DNA from: a virus
DNA: 32,317 bases
Virus record (IMG/VR): IMGVR_UViG_3300024335_000717
Location: 1 to 32,317 of that record
Direction: 5' to 3' (one strand)
The translations under genes were made by a program, and so were the position numbers. The notes below the pieces were generated by a model that saw only the letters and a program-made list of their open reading frames with translations, searched no databases and had not been told where the DNA came from. Shown here one piece after another: positions 30,479-32,317 of this stretch (the first letter of the stretch is position 1; each line of letters starts with the position of its first letter).

Positions 30479-31645
30479 ATGAAAAGATTAAAATCATACA
30501 ATCAATTTATAACAGAGTCTAATAAAGGTGTAGACGAAGGTATTACCGATATTAAAGGTATTGCAAGTAATCCTGTTAAATATACAAAGATTAAAAATAA
30601 TGCCAAGAAGTATCAACAGACTAAAGTTCAAATAGCTTTAAACAATGTTGATCATGCTAAAAAGAAAGAAAAGTCTGCAGGTAAAATAGATCCTAAGCAA
30701 AAGGAGGTTTTAGATGCTGCAAATAAAGCTAAGAATCAAGCACTAAAAGATAAAGCATCTGCAGTTAGTCAAAGAATGAAAGACTTGGCTACATCTGACG
30801 CTCTTAAAAAGGTGGTAACTATTGCAACTACAAAATCAAACCTAGCGGCAGCAGAAACTGCGCTGAAGGCAGCAGATGGCGAAGAATCAAAACAACTTAA
30901 GATTAGAATTAAAGAATTAGCAGGTAAAGCTGCTGATGCACAACAGGCTTTAAAAGATTATGAATCTACTGGTGATAAAAAAGAAGTTGAATTGCCAGGT
31001 GAAAAGGAAAAGGCTGCAGCTGCAGAAAAGGCAAAGTTAGATAAAGAAAAAGCTGATAAGGCTAAAGAAGCTGTTGAAGGTGAGATTACTAAAGCTAAAG
31101 CTGCGTATGATAAAGTAAAAGACGGCGAAGATGAAAAGGCCAAACTACAAGCAGAAATTAAATTTAAACAAGCCCAACAGAAAAAAGCTAAGCTAGATGG
31201 CAACGATGAATTGCTCAAAAGTTTAGGAAATGACATCGGGGAGATTACGAAAAAGATAAAGGCTATTGATCCGAATGCTGAAACTGAAACAGAGACAGAG
31301 ACTGAAACAGAGACTGAGACTGGTAAAAATGATCCAGGTGCAAAATTAGAAGCTGATATTAAAAGCTTTAATGATAACATAGAAGCTGAAAGAACTACAA
31401 TGAATAAAGCTACCAAAGATTTAGAACAGGCTAAAAGAGATTTAAAGACTGGTAGAGGTTCTGAAGAAAAGGTTCAAAAGCTACAAAAGGCAATTGAAGA
31501 TAGTAAAGAAGATATTGCTGAACTTAAGAAAAAGGAAGCTGATGCTAAAAAGAAACTAGCTGCATTAGTACCAGAATCTTTTAATCCATTAGAAGAATCT
31601 ATTTCTGAAAAGTTTAGAAGGTTAACACAAAATATGCAAAAATAA
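30479..31645 (+). CDS. Lys/Ala/Glu-rich coiled-coil protein, possible internal head protein
   Basis: Protein of 388 residues, not recognised by family. Nearly all of it is Lys/Ala/Glu/Asp-rich and predicted coiled coil (AAAEKAKLDKEKADKAKEAV; EKVQKLQKAIEDSKEDIAEL). A (Glu-Thr)7 tract at residues 268-281 and the following GKNDPG form a flexible hinge between two helical regions. The N-terminus KSYNQFITESNKG has an ITE-S site and the C-terminus has LEESISEKF; both fit the prohead-protease rule. Its position directly after the capsid gene, with promoter and terminator of its own, fits a packaged internal head or core protein. The Ala/Lys-rich character would also suit DNA binding. A tape-measure role is unlikely given its length and place. 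Function is inferred only. Confidence 0.6.
   Translation: MKRLKSYNQFITESNKGVDEGITDIKGIASNPVKYTKIKNNAKKYQQTKVQIALNNVDHAKKKEKSAGKIDPKQKEVLDAANKAKNQALKDKASAVSQRMKDLATSDALKKVVTIATTKSNLAAAETALKAADGEESKQLKIRIKELAGKAADAQQALKDYESTGDKKEVELPGEKEKAAAAEKAKLDKEKADKAKEAVEGEITKAKAAYDKVKDGEDEKAKLQAEIKFKQAQQKKAKLDGNDELLKSLGNDIGEITKKIKAIDPNAETETETETETETETGKNDPGAKLEADIKSFNDNIEAERTTMNKATKDLEQAKRDLKTGRGSEEKVQKLQKAIEDSKEDIAELKKKEADAKKKLAALVPESFNPLEESISEKFRRLTQNMQK
31280..31321 (+). repeat. Seven hexanucleotide repeats coding (Glu-Thr)7
   Basis: Alternating GAA/GAG and ACT/ACA codons encode seven Glu-Thr pairs within the coiled-coil protein. Synonymous variation among units shows the tract is not freshly expanded, but its hexamer nature makes length changes between relatives likely. 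Confidence 0.9.
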
Positions 31646-31653
31646 TTATTAAT

Positions 31654-31719
31654 ATGAAATGTGATTGTAAAGTATGTAACTGTGGAACATCATGTAGCTG
31701 TGAATGTTGCAACTGTTAA
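31654..31719 (+). CDS. 21-residue cysteine-rich mini-protein (metallothionein-like)
   Basis: Short gene starting ATG 31654 and ending TAA 31719. The product has nine cysteines in 21 residues, at positions 3, 5, 8, 10, 14, 16, 18, 19 and 21, in C-x-C, C-x-x-C and C-C spacing (MKCDCKVCNCG then TSCSCECCNC). This is the layout of metallothionein clusters and could bind Zn, Cd or Cu. A-rich leader sequence (AATAATTATTAAT) before the ATG looks like other starts here, and the gene fits neatly between two genes in the same direction with 8- and 9-base gaps. It is much shorter than known bacterial metallothioneins (over 50 residues), so the family is uncertain. A chance reading frame is possible but unlikely with this composition. 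Confidence 0.6.
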   Translation: MKCDCKVCNCGTSCSCECCNC

Positions 31720-31728
31720 ATAGACACT

Positions 31729-32220
31729 ATGTATCGTGTAAGAAAAATTAATTTTGGATGGTATAAAAGGAGGCATGGAATTCTATTGGAGAATCTGCCT
31801 CCTTTGAAGCAAAAACTTTTATTAGAAAATAATCATATGAAATGGTTAGATTCTGATGTAGATGCATTTGAGATTATATTTAAGGTTGAGGATATGAATG
31901 AACATGAAAAAAATCCTAACCGTATACTTTGGAATCCTTTTAGAGAAACCTTTACAAATATTAAAGAATTAGAAAAAGACTCGGATTTAGTAGATTGGAA
32001 TTGTGGTATTTGCAAAACTGAGATTAAATCAAGGATGGATTCCAGAAAGGTTGAAAACTTTGTATGTAATAAGTGCTCAGAGTCTCATAACTCATCAAAT
32101 AAAAGAGTTGATCAAAGAATAATAGATTCGTCAATCAACTTTACTCAACACTGTAAATCATTATTAAAAGGAGAACAAAGGGAATTCATGACTTATGTTC
32201 GTAGATCATCTAAGGGATAA
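31729..32220 (+). CDS. Uncharacterised protein with zinc-ribbon motif
   Basis: Protein of 163 residues that I do not recognise. NCGIC (Cys92, Cys95) and VCNKC (Cys113, Cys116) form two CxxC knuckles 17 residues apart, a typical zinc ribbon. The region before it contains WLDSDVDAFEIIFKVEDMNE and ILWNPFRETFTNI, and the basic tail is KSLLKGEQREFMTYVRRSSK. It may bind nucleic acid or protein. It follows the cysteine-rich mini-protein by 9 bases, so the two metal-binding candidates are likely co-expressed. Its last 26 bases overlap the next gene. Confidence 0.6.
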   Translation: MYRVRKINFGWYKRRHGILLENLPPLKQKLLLENNHMKWLDSDVDAFEIIFKVEDMNEHEKNPNRILWNPFRETFTNIKELEKDSDLVDWNCGICKTEIKSRMDSRKVENFVCNKCSESHNSSNKRVDQRIIDSSINFTQHCKSLLKGEQREFMTYVRRSSKG

Positions 32221-32317
32221 TGCTTCCTCTATTGTTATTATAGGAAATGTATTAAGTCTTGATGTTGGGGATGCATTAAAAATTTTAATGTTCATTCCTT
32301 TAATAGATTCTTTTAGT
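32195..32317 (+). CDS. Start of an uncharacterised gene (partial at right edge)
   Basis: An ATG at 32195 inside the preceding gene opens a frame that stays open for 41 codons to the end of the window. The product starts MFVDHLRDNASSIVIIGNVL and continues SLDVGDALKILMFIPLIDSF. The overlap of 26 bases is similar in style to other coupled genes here, and the preceding frame closes at 32220, leaving this as the only long frame running on. The hydrophobic stretch could be a membrane segment or a folded core. No family call is possible from the fragment. Confidence 0.5.
   Translation, partial: MFVDHLRDNASSIVIIGNVLSLDVGDALKILMFIPLIDSFS

Noticed and set aside
30958-31416. Long minus-strand frame (152 residues) under the coiled-coil gene
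   Set aside because: Its Ser/Val/Phe-rich product is simply the complement of Lys/Ala/Glu-rich coding and the Glu-Thr repeat; there is no leader and no family resemblance.
1-32317. Prophage or integrated element
   Set aside because: No integrase, repressor, attachment repeat, tRNA or bacterial housekeeping gene is visible; gene order is that of a lytic T4-like genome.

Overview
This window is part of a T4-like (myovirus) phage genome that probably infects a member of the Bacteroidota. The T4 signature genes are clear: sliding clamp, the C-terminal part of the family B DNA polymerase, UvsX recombinase, gp41 helicase, gp47/gp46, a gp55-like late sigma factor, gp4 head completion protein, gp20 portal, gp21 protease joined to the scaffold, and gp23 major capsid protein. 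The host guess rests on strong AT-richness, start codons preceded by A-rich leaders rather than Shine-Dalgarno sequences, and a 58-residue histone H1-like protein of the type common in Bacteroidota. Every gene I can support is on the + strand. There is no tRNA, integrase, insertion sequence or CRISPR array, so a lytic phage is more likely than a prophage.

Layout. 1-328: the end of a class I ribonucleotide reductase large subunit, cut by the window edge. 338-9963: a cassette for sugar and glycan chemistry. It holds a metal-dependent KdsA, a GNAT-WbqC fusion, a GT2 glycosyltransferase, the histone-like protein with a terminator, an HAD phosphatase, an APH-type small-molecule kinase, a sugar nucleotidyltransferase, a GT-B-like glycosyltransferase, a GalE-like epimerase, a C5-cytosine DNA methyltransferase and a GT8-like glycosyltransferase. 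10015-20620: replication and recombination genes (clamp, polymerase C-half, uvsX, 41, 47, 46), interleaved with two more carbohydrate genes (WavE-like; beta-propeller plus TPR). 20646-32317: virion genes (gp15-like protein, a large unknown protein, gp55, gp4, a conserved structural-type protein, portal, protease-scaffold, capsid, a coiled-coil protein), then a 21-residue cysteine-rich mini-protein, a zinc-ribbon protein and the start of one more gene.

How it fits together. Overlapping or touching genes (ATGA at 1081 and 4681, a 22-base overlap at 3938, others at 6648, 15721 and 24477) indicate translationally coupled operons. Six leaders (HAD, clamp, polymerase, uvsX, gp41, gp55) share a two-part promoter-like element: a TTAAACTAA box lying 23-24 bases before a TATAATAATAAA box. 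Several other leaders carry only TATATAA-type boxes that resemble T4 late promoters. The carbohydrate cassette could remodel the host surface polysaccharide, decorate the virion, or, with the methyltransferase, help hypermodify phage DNA. The sequence alone does not choose between these.

No gene-free stretch exceeds about 125 bases once the histone-like gene at 3107-3283 and the mini-protein at 31654-31719 are included. Intrinsic terminators are visible after the histone-like gene, before gene 55 and after the capsid gene.
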